Origin: Sanchytrium tribonematis
Lineage: Eukaryota > Sanchytriomycota > Sanchytriomycetes > Sanchytriales > Sanchytriaceae
Length of the DNA: 16,306 bases
Direction of reading: 5' to 3'
Assembly: GCA_018985235.1 (NCBI GenBank)
Contig: JADGIG010000136.1
Coordinates: 1-16,306, forward strand
Numbering within the stretch: the first letter of the stretch is position 1; each line of letters starts with the position of its first letter. Of this stretch, positions 1-6,997 are shown in pieces. A model generated the notes under the pieces. The model made no database searches and had not been told where the DNA came from. It saw only the letters and a list, made by a program, of their open reading frames with translations. The position numbers and the translations under genes are program-made.

Positions 1-450
1 ATCATTGTGTTTCGGTGTAGCCAACAATGAAAAAACCCTTGTGTATCATGTATTTACAACCATTGGACAAAACTCTCAGAAGGGGATAAGGCACAAGTAA
101 GCACAAATGCGCACTAGTAATCACAACATTATCTCAGCTTGAAATTTGGGCCAAGTAAAACTTAAATTTAATTGAAATATAAATTTTTATTTGGGGTAAA
201 GGGTGACACTCCAACGATCCTGCTTTTCTACAGAGCACGGCTGGAAGCGAGTGCAGAACATCACCTATCTGGTGGTCATTTAACAAGTAAGGCTGTTGCT
301 TCAACTTGTGCCATGACCATACATTTTAAAAATCAATTTCATGCCGGCGTGTACCTTTATATTTTATATAGAGGGTCAAATCCTGCAAAGATATTAGCAA
401 ATTTATTTTCATGAGTTTTCTGTCTGTTTTTTTAAATATGTGGCTGGTCT
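1..450. other. Leader region upstream of the K+ channel gene; no convincing gene
   Basis: No convincing gene is seen. The plus strand is open at 172-414, but that frame starts with TTG rather than ATG. The stretch at about 200-350 is visibly richer in G+C than its surroundings, so it may be a relic of something older. A TATATA-like stretch near 358-370 lies about 80 bases before the channel ATG and could be promoter sequence. No tRNA or rRNA was recognised by eye. Confidence 0.4.
91..130. repeat. Imperfect 10-bp tandem repeat, about four units
   Basis: Four consecutive 10-base units begin at 91, 101, 111 and 121 and read gcacaagtaa, gcacaaatgc, gcactagtaa and tcacaacatt. All share the core CAC followed by an A-rich part. 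This is a short degenerate minisatellite with no coding link. Confidence 0.5.
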
Positions 451-1587
451 ATGAACATTACTGAGAATGTCGTTCTCACGCGTAAGCAGAATGAAAATAC
501 ACCCGGCAAATCACTTGTTGATAATCAAAAAATTGACTGGGATCAAGAAATTCAAATAACAGATGGAGATTCAAGAATACTAAAAATTCGAAAATTGATA
601 TTTAATTTACTAGAAAGTCCAGATTATAATTTTTACTCAAAATCATACGCCATCATTTTCGCAATCATAATTGTTGGATCAGTCCTTCAATTCGCATTGG
701 AGTCTGTATATTCACTCAATAATACCGATGAGCAAATTGCTCTCATGAATTCATTTGATGCATTTTTCAGCATTGTGTTCAGTATTGATTATTTCACAAA
801 AATTGTGTCTTGTCCCAATTACTTTAAGCTTCCCAAATTACTAATGAAACCATTTTGGATTATTGATTTACTCTCCATCTTGCCATTTTATATCGATCTA
901 GCCACAGAGGGATCCTCAAATACATCAGTCATCAGAATTGTCCGAATCGTGCGGATATTCAGGATCTTCAGATTACTAAAAGCCAGTAGAAACATAAAAG
1001 AAGTCCAACTCGTATTTGAATCTATAAAAAGATCCTATACAGCCATTCTAATGTTGTTTTTTATGGTTGGCAATTGCTTATTATTTTATGGGTCATTTAT
1101 TTATTACTTTGAATTATCCATTACCACTAGAGATCCCAATACCAATATTTTAATGTACTCTGATGGTATTTTAAGTGGCAAAGCAACTGGCTTCCAATCT
1201 ATTCCAGATACTATGTGGTTTGGTGCTGTTACAATTACCACTGTGGGTTATGGAGACATGTACCCAATTACCCCACTTGGTAAAATATTTGCTGCATGCA
1301 TGGCGATCACTGGATTGTTAGTCATTGCTTACCCAGTCACCATTTTGAGCAGCAACATGGGTGAATTATACAGAGAGCATCGCTTGTTGAAGCAGAGTAG
1401 AATAAGAAAAAATCACAGAGTCTTTCATTATAGAAAAGAAGAACTGGCGCTCATTCAAATTTTGAATGAATGCTTAATACGGAACAATAATTTGGTGAGT
1501 GACATGAGTAGCAAATTAACAAACATGCTTTATGAACATGAGGATATTCAGATCTGTATTGACACTTTAAAAGGAATTGATTCCTAA
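451..1587 (+). CDS. Voltage-gated potassium channel, six-transmembrane Shaker type
   Basis: This is a single-subunit Kv channel that would form a tetramer in a membrane and pass K+ on depolarisation. S1 is about residues 64-86, S2 101-121, S3 134-151, S4 158-177, S5 195-220 and S6 276-300. S4 carries the regular voltage-sensor ladder R162, R165, R168, R171, R174 and K177, with hydrophobic residues between. The pore helix starts near P252, and the selectivity filter TTVGYGD is at 263-269. S6 has a kink motif YPVT at 294-297, where animal Kv channels have PVP. The N-terminus of about 63 residues is too short for, and does not resemble, a T1/BTB tetramerisation domain. There is no cyclic-nucleotide or ankyrin domain; the tail after residue 305 is basic and then acidic. 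The frame is intronless and starts at the first ATG. Higher fungi usually lack Kv channels, so the gene points to an early-diverging lineage. The family call is firm; subtype is not. Confidence 0.95.
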   Translation: MNITENVVLTRKQNENTPGKSLVDNQKIDWDQEIQITDGDSRILKIRKLIFNLLESPDYNFYSKSYAIIFAIIIVGSVLQFALESVYSLNNTDEQIALMNSFDAFFSIVFSIDYFTKIVSCPNYFKLPKLLMKPFWIIDLLSILPFYIDLATEGSSNTSVIRIVRIVRIFRIFRLLKASRNIKEVQLVFESIKRSYTAILMLFFMVGNCLLFYGSFIYYFELSITTRDPNTNILMYSDGILSGKATGFQSIPDTMWFGAVTITTVGYGDMYPITPLGKIFAACMAITGLLVIAYPVTILSSNMGELYREHRLLKQSRIRKNHRVFHYRKEELALIQILNECLIRNNNLVSDMSSKLTNMLYEHEDIQICIDTLKGIDS

Positions 1588-1782
1588 GTGTTTGAATATT
1601 CATGAGACTAATGAAAATTTGGAGATCCAGTGGTGAAAGATATCAGAGACTAGAGAGCTTGACGCAATTCCACATTTCTCCACAATTTCCAACTGAAATT
1701 TATACGGCCATAAAACTAATAATTTATTTAAAGGGTCTTGAACAAAATTTACTTGGACATAGCCCTACTAAGTTCAATTAGA
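1588..1782. other. Convergent gap between the channel and ART-like genes
   Basis: The gap separates two genes that end facing each other. It holds an unrecognised 59-codon plus-strand ORF at 1602-1781 that starts with ATG; it is short and there is no support that it is expressed. The minus-strand hexamer AATAAA at 1723-1728 (TTTATT on the plus strand) lies about 55 bases beyond the stop of the 1783-3540 gene and is a good polyadenylation signal candidate for it. Confidence 0.4.
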
Positions 1783-3540
1783 TTATCCATATAATGCAAT
1801 CCCTAGAAAGCGAAAATTATACTTGAAATATTTCTCGTTTTTAATACAAATTTGAACATCTCTCCTACTACTTTCTATTGGAATCTTCCCTTTGCCAATA
1901 TCTGTTGAATTGGAAACCATGGGTCCTTCAACACAATACGTCTTTCTTAATTTCCTAGGGATTTTGTTTTGTCTAAAGTCTGTTACTGCATCTCTCCATT
2001 CCATACCTTTCAACTCTTTGTAATTTTCAGACGTCTTATATGAATCCTTAGCAGTAAATACCATTACACATACCATATTCCCATTTAATTTTGTGCTATT
2101 TCCCCTTTCCTTGGCAGAATCAAAATTATTTTGCAAGTAAAATGCTGATTCATTTGTTGTGTTAAAATCTTGTCCAAAAGTGTAACCAGATTTTAATTCC
2201 CATGTACAATCTTCAATCCAATTTAAACAATAACTTCCACAAGTTCCATGGTACAACAATATTTCATTTTCATTTCTTAATTGATCAAGTTTCAATTCTT
2301 CTTGATTTATATTCCAAGAAATAAATATAGTATCATCCTTTGATTCATTAGATTGAGTAAATGATAATCGACAACCATCTTTAAATCGAGTTGCCAAATT
2401 ACCATCAAAATCTTTAAAACTGGATATAACATCAATTGAAGTGAATGCACCTTGAATGGATTCATATGCCAACAACACATCCTTTTTTAAATTGTCTGTT
2501 TTACCATGAAATGATATACAACAATCATACAACTTTGAATAACCCTTGAATAAATAAAAAACATCTGACCACGTCGCTTCATTTGTAAGCATTTCATCCA
2601 AAAACGACATGACCAAGTTACCACCATATAAATACTCCTCAATATCTTCATGTGTCTCTAGCCATGTCTCCCATTTATTACCATCAAATTGACAAGAAAC
2701 TACTTGTTCAAGAGGAAGTTTGTTCATTTCCAATGAAGATACAAAATAATTCAGAATACGAATAGGACTCAAATTACATCTAAAGCATGTATTGCCTGGA
2801 TAGTCGTGGTCTTTGACGACAGTCATAAAACAACTGCCACAAATCTCAAATTTGTCAATTGTTCCAATTACGTCTTTTCCTTGCACAACACTATTGCCTT
2901 TTGCCTCAAATAAATACTTCAGGTCATCTGGAGTCTGTAAATCAAAAACGGTTTCCATACTAAACTCATCTTGTAGTTTACCCAAGATTACAAAAAACAC
3001 ATGCCTACAAAAGTTAATATTCTTAAATCTTTTAATACCATTCATCGCATGTCTTGTAGTACTAAAATCGCTACAATCACATTTAAGTGAATTGATACAC
3101 TCAATTTTATACTTTTTCAAAATAAAATCTTCATCTTTGACAAGTTGAAGTTCTGTCAAATATAGACTCTTGTTGATTTTATCAACTTTGTGAATATCTA
3201 TAATATTTGTGAATGATTCAACTATGTCATGTACTATATTGACATGCATTTCGATAATCTCAGAACGAAAGTTATTTTCAATGATTTTCTTGGTTGAAAT
3301 TAAGGACAACCAGGCATATTTCATATCCAACAAAAAATTTAAATCGTTCCATTCATTTTCATTGAGTTTGTTATTATGAGCCATTAAAGGAAATTTAAAT
3401 GAAGGTTTTTGGTACTTAATATCTTTATATTCGACTCCTTTTAAATATTTCCACGCTGATGAATTTGTAATCTGCTCCATCTTATTTTTTAGAACATTCT
3501 CATCAGCCCTTTTAATTTTTATCGACTTTCCCAAATTCAT
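1783..3540 (-). CDS. SWIM zinc finger, zinc ribbon and ADP-ribosyltransferase-like domain protein
   Basis: A 585-residue intronless protein whose parts are recognisable although the whole is not. Residues 1-140 are helical and unassigned. A SWIM-type finger (CxC...CxH) uses C154, C156, C178 and H180. A zinc ribbon follows with C234, C237, C252 and C255. After an unassigned middle (about 260-420), residues 425-585 resemble an ADP-ribosyltransferase fold of the DUF3990/PARP-like kind. The evidence for this is YHGT at 430-433, DFN at 458-460 followed by AFYL at 466-469, YCVEGPM at 535-541, and VQICI at 562-566. In known families these strands hold NAD+ and place the final Q/E active-site residue. 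A nuclear, nucleic-acid-linked role is inferred from the zinc modules, and transfer of ADP-ribose from the ART fold; the target is unknown. It could be a host conflict protein or an effector. No signal peptide is seen. Confidence 0.75.
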   Translation of the reverse strand: MNLGKSIKIKRADENVLKNKMEQITNSSAWKYLKGVEYKDIKYQKPSFKFPLMAHNNKLNENEWNDLNFLLDMKYAWLSLISTKKIIENNFRSEIIEMHVNIVHDIVESFTNIIDIHKVDKINKSLYLTELQLVKDEDFILKKYKIECINSLKCDCSDFSTTRHAMNGIKRFKNINFCRHVFFVILGKLQDEFSMETVFDLQTPDDLKYLFEAKGNSVVQGKDVIGTIDKFEICGSCFMTVVKDHDYPGNTCFRCNLSPIRILNYFVSSLEMNKLPLEQVVSCQFDGNKWETWLETHEDIEEYLYGGNLVMSFLDEMLTNEATWSDVFYLFKGYSKLYDCCISFHGKTDNLKKDVLLAYESIQGAFTSIDVISSFKDFDGNLATRFKDGCRLSFTQSNESKDDTIFISWNINQEELKLDQLRNENEILLYHGTCGSYCLNWIEDCTWELKSGYTFGQDFNTTNESAFYLQNNFDSAKERGNSTKLNGNMVCVMVFTAKDSYKTSENYKELKGMEWRDAVTDFRQNKIPRKLRKTYCVEGPMVSNSTDIGKGKIPIESSRRDVQICIKNEKYFKYNFRFLGIALYG

Positions 3541-3648
3541 TTTGTCCTTGTTTTACTTTTCTGGCACAAATCCTTGACTTTTATTTCAACTGTCATCAAA
3601 AATAGAACAATAATATATCATAACAGGATCTAAATTAAAGATAAAGCA

Positions 3649-3850
3649 TTTCGAATGTTTGTAAATGAGACCCAGGTTCCTTGATGAGACCACTTTAAAG
3701 AGCAGAAGTATCAAAGTTACTTGCAAAAAGACGATCACTTTCCATGAAAAGCTATTCAAAAAATTGAGAACCAAAAGGAACAGGCACGACAAATAATTTA
3801 TCCTTCGTTTAAAGATTGTTGACAATATCAATATCAATTTTGTGCAAATG
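3649..3850 (-). pseudogene. Decayed partial copy of the RT gene's 3' part
   Basis: This stretch aligns base for base, with a few indels, to 4479-4682, roughly four-fifths identical by eye. It is therefore a relic of the same gene in the same orientation, about 830 bp away. In the corresponding reading frame it keeps pieces such as HLH-x-IDID, SQFF, ESDR and SGLIKEPGSHLQ, but it is broken by at least four in-frame stops. Similarity fades below about 3640 and above about 3860. The copy keeps an extra base at the point where the larger gene is frameshifted. An open 83-codon frame at 3586-3837 runs in another phase and is not meaningful. Confidence 0.8.
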
Positions 3851-3946
3851 CTAAAAAAGTATAATGAAAGAAGATTTTGATAAAAAGATGGTATATCTAG
3901 CTTATTTGAGTTTTATTCTTATATGTTTTGTGGTGTTACTTCGGGG

Positions 3947-4286
3947 CTATACTCTCGAGTACGTGTACGTACGTTCATGCCCGCGACCTCTCCACTCTCG
4001 TGGACCCCTGTCGTTTCTGATACAAAATAGATAGATAACTCTAAGTAGACACATCCCACTTATGACACCCAGAACAGCAGCTGTATAAGATAACGAAGGC
4101 TCTTTGGATAATACAGCGACACATTGTAATACATACACTACTCCCACTTTCCACATTTGCCATACGGAATTCATTTCTGCAGTGCGTTTCCATGGGAGGT
4201 TCTCCGTTAATTAGTCGACCAAGCCAATCAGCATTCAAGATCCAGATTGGTTCTTTGGTGATTGTTTGATGTGAAATTCTACGGTA
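3947..4286 (-). pseudogene. Possible decayed small membrane-protein gene, GC-richer segment
   Basis: Two overlapping minus-strand frames look like halves of one product. The upstream frame (4041-4286, open but without an early ATG; first ATG at 4238) reads plausibly up to about WLGRLINGE. The downstream frame (3947-4174, ATG at 4174, open further upstream to about 4210) then continues with a long hydrophobic stretch around YTAAVLGVISG and ends in an Arg/Gly-rich tail. A single indel near 4200 would join them. The upstream part has a weak W-L...G...L-P pattern of the kind seen in BRCT domains, which is not enough to name it. Base composition here is clearly less AT-rich than in its neighbours. 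It could also be chance open reading. Confidence 0.3.
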
Positions 4287-4320
4287 CTATTGGTATAAAA
4301 CAAGAGAAAAAGCATTTAAA

Positions 4321-4641
4321 TTATCTGTTTTTATTAGATGTATTAATCTTATAAATAATCCACAATACCCAAATTAATTGTGCAGATGTAATATATTGGT
4401 ATAAATACTTGCATTTTGAGATCCATTTATCTACTAGCAACTGACATGTTTCAAGATCATAATCTTGTCGCAGAATTCTTTCGAATATTTGTAAATGAGA
4501 CCCGGGTTCCTTGATGAGACCACTGTAAAGAGCATAAGTTTCATTGGTATTTGTTAAAAGACGATCACTTTCCAATAAAACCCATTTGAAAAATTGAGAA
4601 TCCAACAGGAATAGGTGCGACAAAGAATCTTTATCCTTCAT
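4321..4641 (-). CDS. C-terminal tail of the RT-like gene, out of frame with its body
   Basis: A 106-codon frame whose ATG overlaps the stop of the upstream RT frame as TAATG. It has no recognisable domain and is Leu-, Asp- and Tyr-rich and helical, as expected for an RT thumb or the helical tail of Abi-type RTs. The relic at 3649-3850 carries the end of the RT body and this tail in one phase, so the tail was most likely part of the same protein before a one-base loss near 4659-4662. It may now be expressed not at all, by frameshifting, or by re-initiation at the overlapping ATG. The TAATG overlap by itself would be unremarkable in bacteria but is unusual in a eukaryotic gene. Confidence 0.6.
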   Translation of the reverse strand: MKDKDSLSHLFLLDSQFFKWVLLESDRLLTNTNETYALYSGLIKEPGSHLQIFERILRQDYDLETCQLLVDKWISKCKYLYQYITSAQLIWVLWIIYKINTSNKNR

Positions 4642-5531
4642 TAATAGATTGTCGACAATTCAATATCAATTTCATGCAAATGTAACAAGTCAGGACGCTT
4701 ATGCGGAATTTCCCGTATGCCAGTTTTAGATGCATTTAAAGAAAACTTGAAATCTTCTACAGATTGCATAGTAAGCATCAAACCTCCATTGACATCATCT
4801 TTCGTTGGACCAAAGAAATAAAAAGCCTCGTCAAATCGAATCACTTCAATCTTGTCCAAAAGCGAGTTCATTTTTGACTTTATGTGAATATCAAGACACA
4901 ATAGAATGAATTCAGCAAGTTCAGAAAATATCTCTTGACCTATTGGTAAGGAAACAGGCTCTTTATATATACAAGATCGATATAAAGCCTCCAACTTATT
5001 AGGCCAAGCTTTTGGATTGTTTAATTCTTTTGACGCTTTTTTTACCCAAGCCAACCAAGAAATTGCGTGAATGTAGATAGAGTTGTAGAATGCACTTATG
5101 TCTGTCTTGCCTAAAAAGTTGTAATTTTTCAATTTTTCTTGAAATTGTGTCATGAATTGAACTAGATTGCTACATCTATCAAATGAGGTATATCTTGTTT
5201 GTTTCTGCTTTTCTGCCTCTATAGTGCTAAAAAAATTGGCTAAATTTGGACATTCAAAATCGTCTCCTTTAATCAAGTCGGTAGTCTTCAGGTTTATACA
5301 AACAGATGATTCCTGGATTGCGTCACGCACTTTTTGAACATAATTTGGATGAATAATGCTACATTTCGTAAAATCATATAAAGATTTTGCATAATAAAAT
5401 GATATCTGTTCATTCACATTTTTAAATATTGAATTGATAGCTATAGTCTTCAACATGTCATTTGGTAAAACACTGGGAAACGTGCTAATTTTTACAGTTG
5501 ATTTTTCAGGTTCCTGCCTCTTACGTAACAT
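4641..5531 (-). CDS. Reverse-transcriptase-like protein, Abi/DRT-type, with altered catalytic motif
   Basis: A 296-residue frame with the RT palm order. Motif A is TDISAFYNSIYIHAISW (143-159, D144), which matches the T-D-I-x-x-F-Y-x-S-I-Y-x-H form of bacterial defence RTs (abortive-infection and DRT groups) rather than LINE or LTR elements. Motif B is SLPIGQE (194-200). Motif C is expected as R-[YF]-x-D-D but reads IRFDEAFYFF (231-240), so the two metal-binding aspartates are E235 and A236. Motif D is LNASKTG (265-271). No integrase, RNase H, endonuclease or gag frame lies nearby, so this is not a complete retroelement. The start ATG follows an in-frame stop directly, so it is secure. The frame ends early at a frameshift, with the tail at 4321-4641. 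DNA synthesis is unlikely unless the Glu substitutes. A non-catalytic or protein-primed role, or simple decay, are both possible. Confidence 0.75.
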   Translation of the reverse strand: MLRKRQEPEKSTVKISTFPSVLPNDMLKTIAINSIFKNVNEQISFYYAKSLYDFTKCSIIHPNYVQKVRDAIQESSVCINLKTTDLIKGDDFECPNLANFFSTIEAEKQKQTRYTSFDRCSNLVQFMTQFQEKLKNYNFLGKTDISAFYNSIYIHAISWLAWVKKASKELNNPKAWPNKLEALYRSCIYKEPVSLPIGQEIFSELAEFILLCLDIHIKSKMNSLLDKIEVIRFDEAFYFFGPTKDDVNGGLMLTMQSVEDFKFSLNASKTGIREIPHKRPDLLHLHEIDIELSTIY

Positions 5532-5880
5532 GTTTTACACTTTAATCCTAATGAATCAAAATTTTTATGTTCCACAATCTGAGTAGATACATACAATGAT
5601 GAAGCTAAAATATTTGGAATTCATTATAATTAGATCCTCAATCATACTAGTCGGATATTTCTCGACGAATTGTATTTTGACGACTTAAACACTGAAGCCG
5701 ACATGTTACACCTTTTTATTTCTCGACGATTTGTATTTTGACGACTTAAACACTGAAGCTGACATGTTTCGCCTTTTTATTTACAAAATCTGATTTTTAC
5801 TGTAATTGTGTTTTTAGAATTCTAATCTTGTGGCTTTAATTCTCACCCTCTGATTATCCGTAATCCATACATTTGTAACA
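5532..5880. other. Divergent intergenic region containing a tandem duplication
   Basis: This gap separates the minus-strand RT gene from the plus-strand gene at 5881, so it should hold both promoters. The only structure seen is the 61-bp duplication at 5657-5778. The rest is AT-rich with no recognised gene. Confidence 0.5.
5657..5778. repeat. 61-bp direct tandem duplication, two copies
   Basis: Copy 1 is 5657-5717 and copy 2 is 5718-5778. They differ at 4 of 61 positions by eye (about 93% identical). A few bases of a third unit (attta) follow at 5779. Each copy contains the core ttgtattttgacgacttaaa. The copies sit about 125-250 bases upstream of the RT start and 100-220 upstream of the 5881 start, so duplicated regulatory sequence is possible but unproven. 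Confidence 0.9.
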
Positions 5881-6423
5881 ATGGGGTTCAATTTTAGCAA
5901 GCAAAATCCAGAATTTAATCCAAATGGAAACAATCTAACATTTGATGTTTTTAATAATTGCGACTTTGAAAGTAGGCTTAAAATACGAGAGCTCACAAAA
6001 ATAACACCCAATGATGAAAAACAACTGATCAATTATTGTTGCTCCAAATTGCCTCGATTTTTAGGATTTACACCAATACATACACTTAGTCTATTCCATT
6101 TTCCTCCTTATATTGTCTTCGATTATGTAGACAAAATTATGGTCAATGGAGTGGAAGTCCAAATCTGGATACGTAAACACAAATTTTTGCAATTCTGATT
6201 TTGAGATAACAATTTATGATATCAATGATGGATTTCTACGCAAGTAAAACAGGAGGATTTGCATATCACGTATTCAATGATAAAGAATAAGGACAATATT
6301 ACAGTTGAAATTTTAAAATATAGGTACCATATCTGCTCAGATATACCGGAGGGACCCTCCGGTGAAGATGCTGTGTGTAAATTTTCATTAGGGGAACTCA
6401 AAACAAACAACTGCCCTATCTGA
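5881..6423 (+). CDS. Hypothetical protein, possibly two exons
   Basis: The first frame starts at ATG 5881 and stays open to 6198 (105 codons). It begins MGFNFSK, which has the form of an N-myristoylation site. Its end looks premature, because a second coding-like frame runs through 6245-6423 to a TGA. A GT at 6173 and an AG at 6243-6244 would remove 72 bases and join the two in phase, giving about 156 residues. The splice motifs are plausible but not strong. The removed segment is itself open in a third frame, so two frameshifts in a decaying gene are the alternative. If splicing is not used, the gene is only 5881-6198. The stop at 6423 is one base from the ATG of the next gene. No family is recognised. 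Confidence 0.45.
6345..6363. repeat. Perfect GC-rich inverted repeat, 9-bp arms around one base
   Basis: ACCGGAGGG and CCCTCCGGT flank a single A. This is a 19-bp near-perfect palindrome of strong G+C content in an AT-rich setting, 62 bases before the ATG at 6425. It also falls inside the proposed second exon of the 5881 gene, where it would encode PEGPSG. It could be a protein-binding operator-like site, an RNA hairpin, or a chance product of coding sequence. Confidence 0.7.
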
Positions 6424-6424
6424 C

Positions 6425-6658
6425 ATGAATTTAAATTTAGTATTGATTTCTTATATGGTGTTTGGCGGACCATTGTCATATGGTATTTGCCAGTCTGGAT
6501 GCAATGCCGTCGTTGTTGCTTGTTATACGGGAGCGGGATTTACCTTTGGAACTGTAACTGGAGGCACTGGAATACCAGCAGCAATTGCAGGTTGTAATGC
6601 TGCGCTTGGTGTGTGTATGGCTGGGTGTGTAGCAGCCGGATTATCTCCAATACCTTAG
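6425..6658 (+). CDS. Small Cys/Gly/Ala-rich hydrophobic protein, zygote-specific (Zys3)-like
   Basis: A 77-residue protein. Residues 1-20 form a hydrophobic leader resembling a signal peptide. The rest is a compact Gly/Ala/Val-rich body with paired cysteines (C22, C26, C33, C56, C64, C68) and the blocks SGCNAVVVACYTGAGFTFGT and AGCNAALGVCMAGCVAAGL. From memory this pattern fits a family of tiny secreted or membrane proteins found patchily in fungi, algae, oomycetes and nematodes, sometimes labelled zygote-specific protein. Function is not known. The two blocks look like an internal duplication of a Cys-hairpin with a glycine turn between (GTVTGGTGIPAA). No partner is evident; the upstream gene or exon ends one base before this ATG. 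The composition is less AT-rich than its neighbours, as the Gly/Ala codons require. Confidence 0.75.
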   Translation: MNLNLVLISYMVFGGPLSYGICQSGCNAVVVACYTGAGFTFGTVTGGTGIPAAIAGCNAALGVCMAGCVAAGLSPIP

Positions 6659-6997
6659 TAAAACACAATTTTAATATTTTCTTTAGTCAAAAAACACAAA
6701 TCATAATCTTTTTTTTTGCAAAAATACGATGTATTGCAATATTCATTCAATGCACGTATTTCTCAAATAATAGGCTCATTTTATGAGATGTAGAAATTGA
6801 CAGATCAGTTCACATAAACGACGCAAGAGGACTTTATCTGCAAAATAGGGAGAGTGATAGAAGTTTTTTTGCAGACCAACAATTCTGAAAGGCACTCTAA
6901 GTAAATCCCTTATTGGAGAAGATGTACATGAATCTAACAGTTGCAGCAAGAAAGTAGTTTTCACTTTCCAGTTTCTTAAAACAGTGATTAAATCTAA
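6659..6997. other. Intergenic region with an ATG-less minus-strand open frame
   Basis: No gene is supported. The minus strand is open for about 74 codons (about 6776-7000) with no ATG and a GTG only part-way along. It reads like protein (Leu-rich, with paired basic residues), so it could be an exon remnant. A run of eight T bases at about 6710-6717 follows the previous gene. Confidence 0.35.

Noticed and set aside
2813-3148. Plus-strand open frame of 111 codons
   Set aside because: It is antisense to the zinc-module part of the ART-like gene, which has clear motifs on the other strand.
3586-3837. Minus-strand 83-codon frame with hydrophobic residues
   Set aside because: It runs in a different phase from the RT relic that occupies the same bases; the hydrophobicity comes from AT-rich codons.
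4641-4641. Programmed ribosomal frameshift joining the RT body to its tail
   Set aside because: No slippery heptamer is seen, and the relic copy carries the extra base that restores phase, so a deletion is the simpler account.
4321-5880. Complete retrotransposon or group II intron
   Set aside because: There is no integrase, endonuclease, RNase H or gag frame, no long terminal repeats, and motif A is of the defence-RT kind; the 61-bp repeat is tandem, not terminal.
5814-6032. Minus-strand 72-codon frame
   Set aside because: It is antisense to the start of the 5881 gene, which has the better start and composition.
6222-6479. Minus-strand 85-codon frame
   Set aside because: It overlaps the proposed second exon and the start of the small Cys-rich gene on the other strand; no motif is seen.
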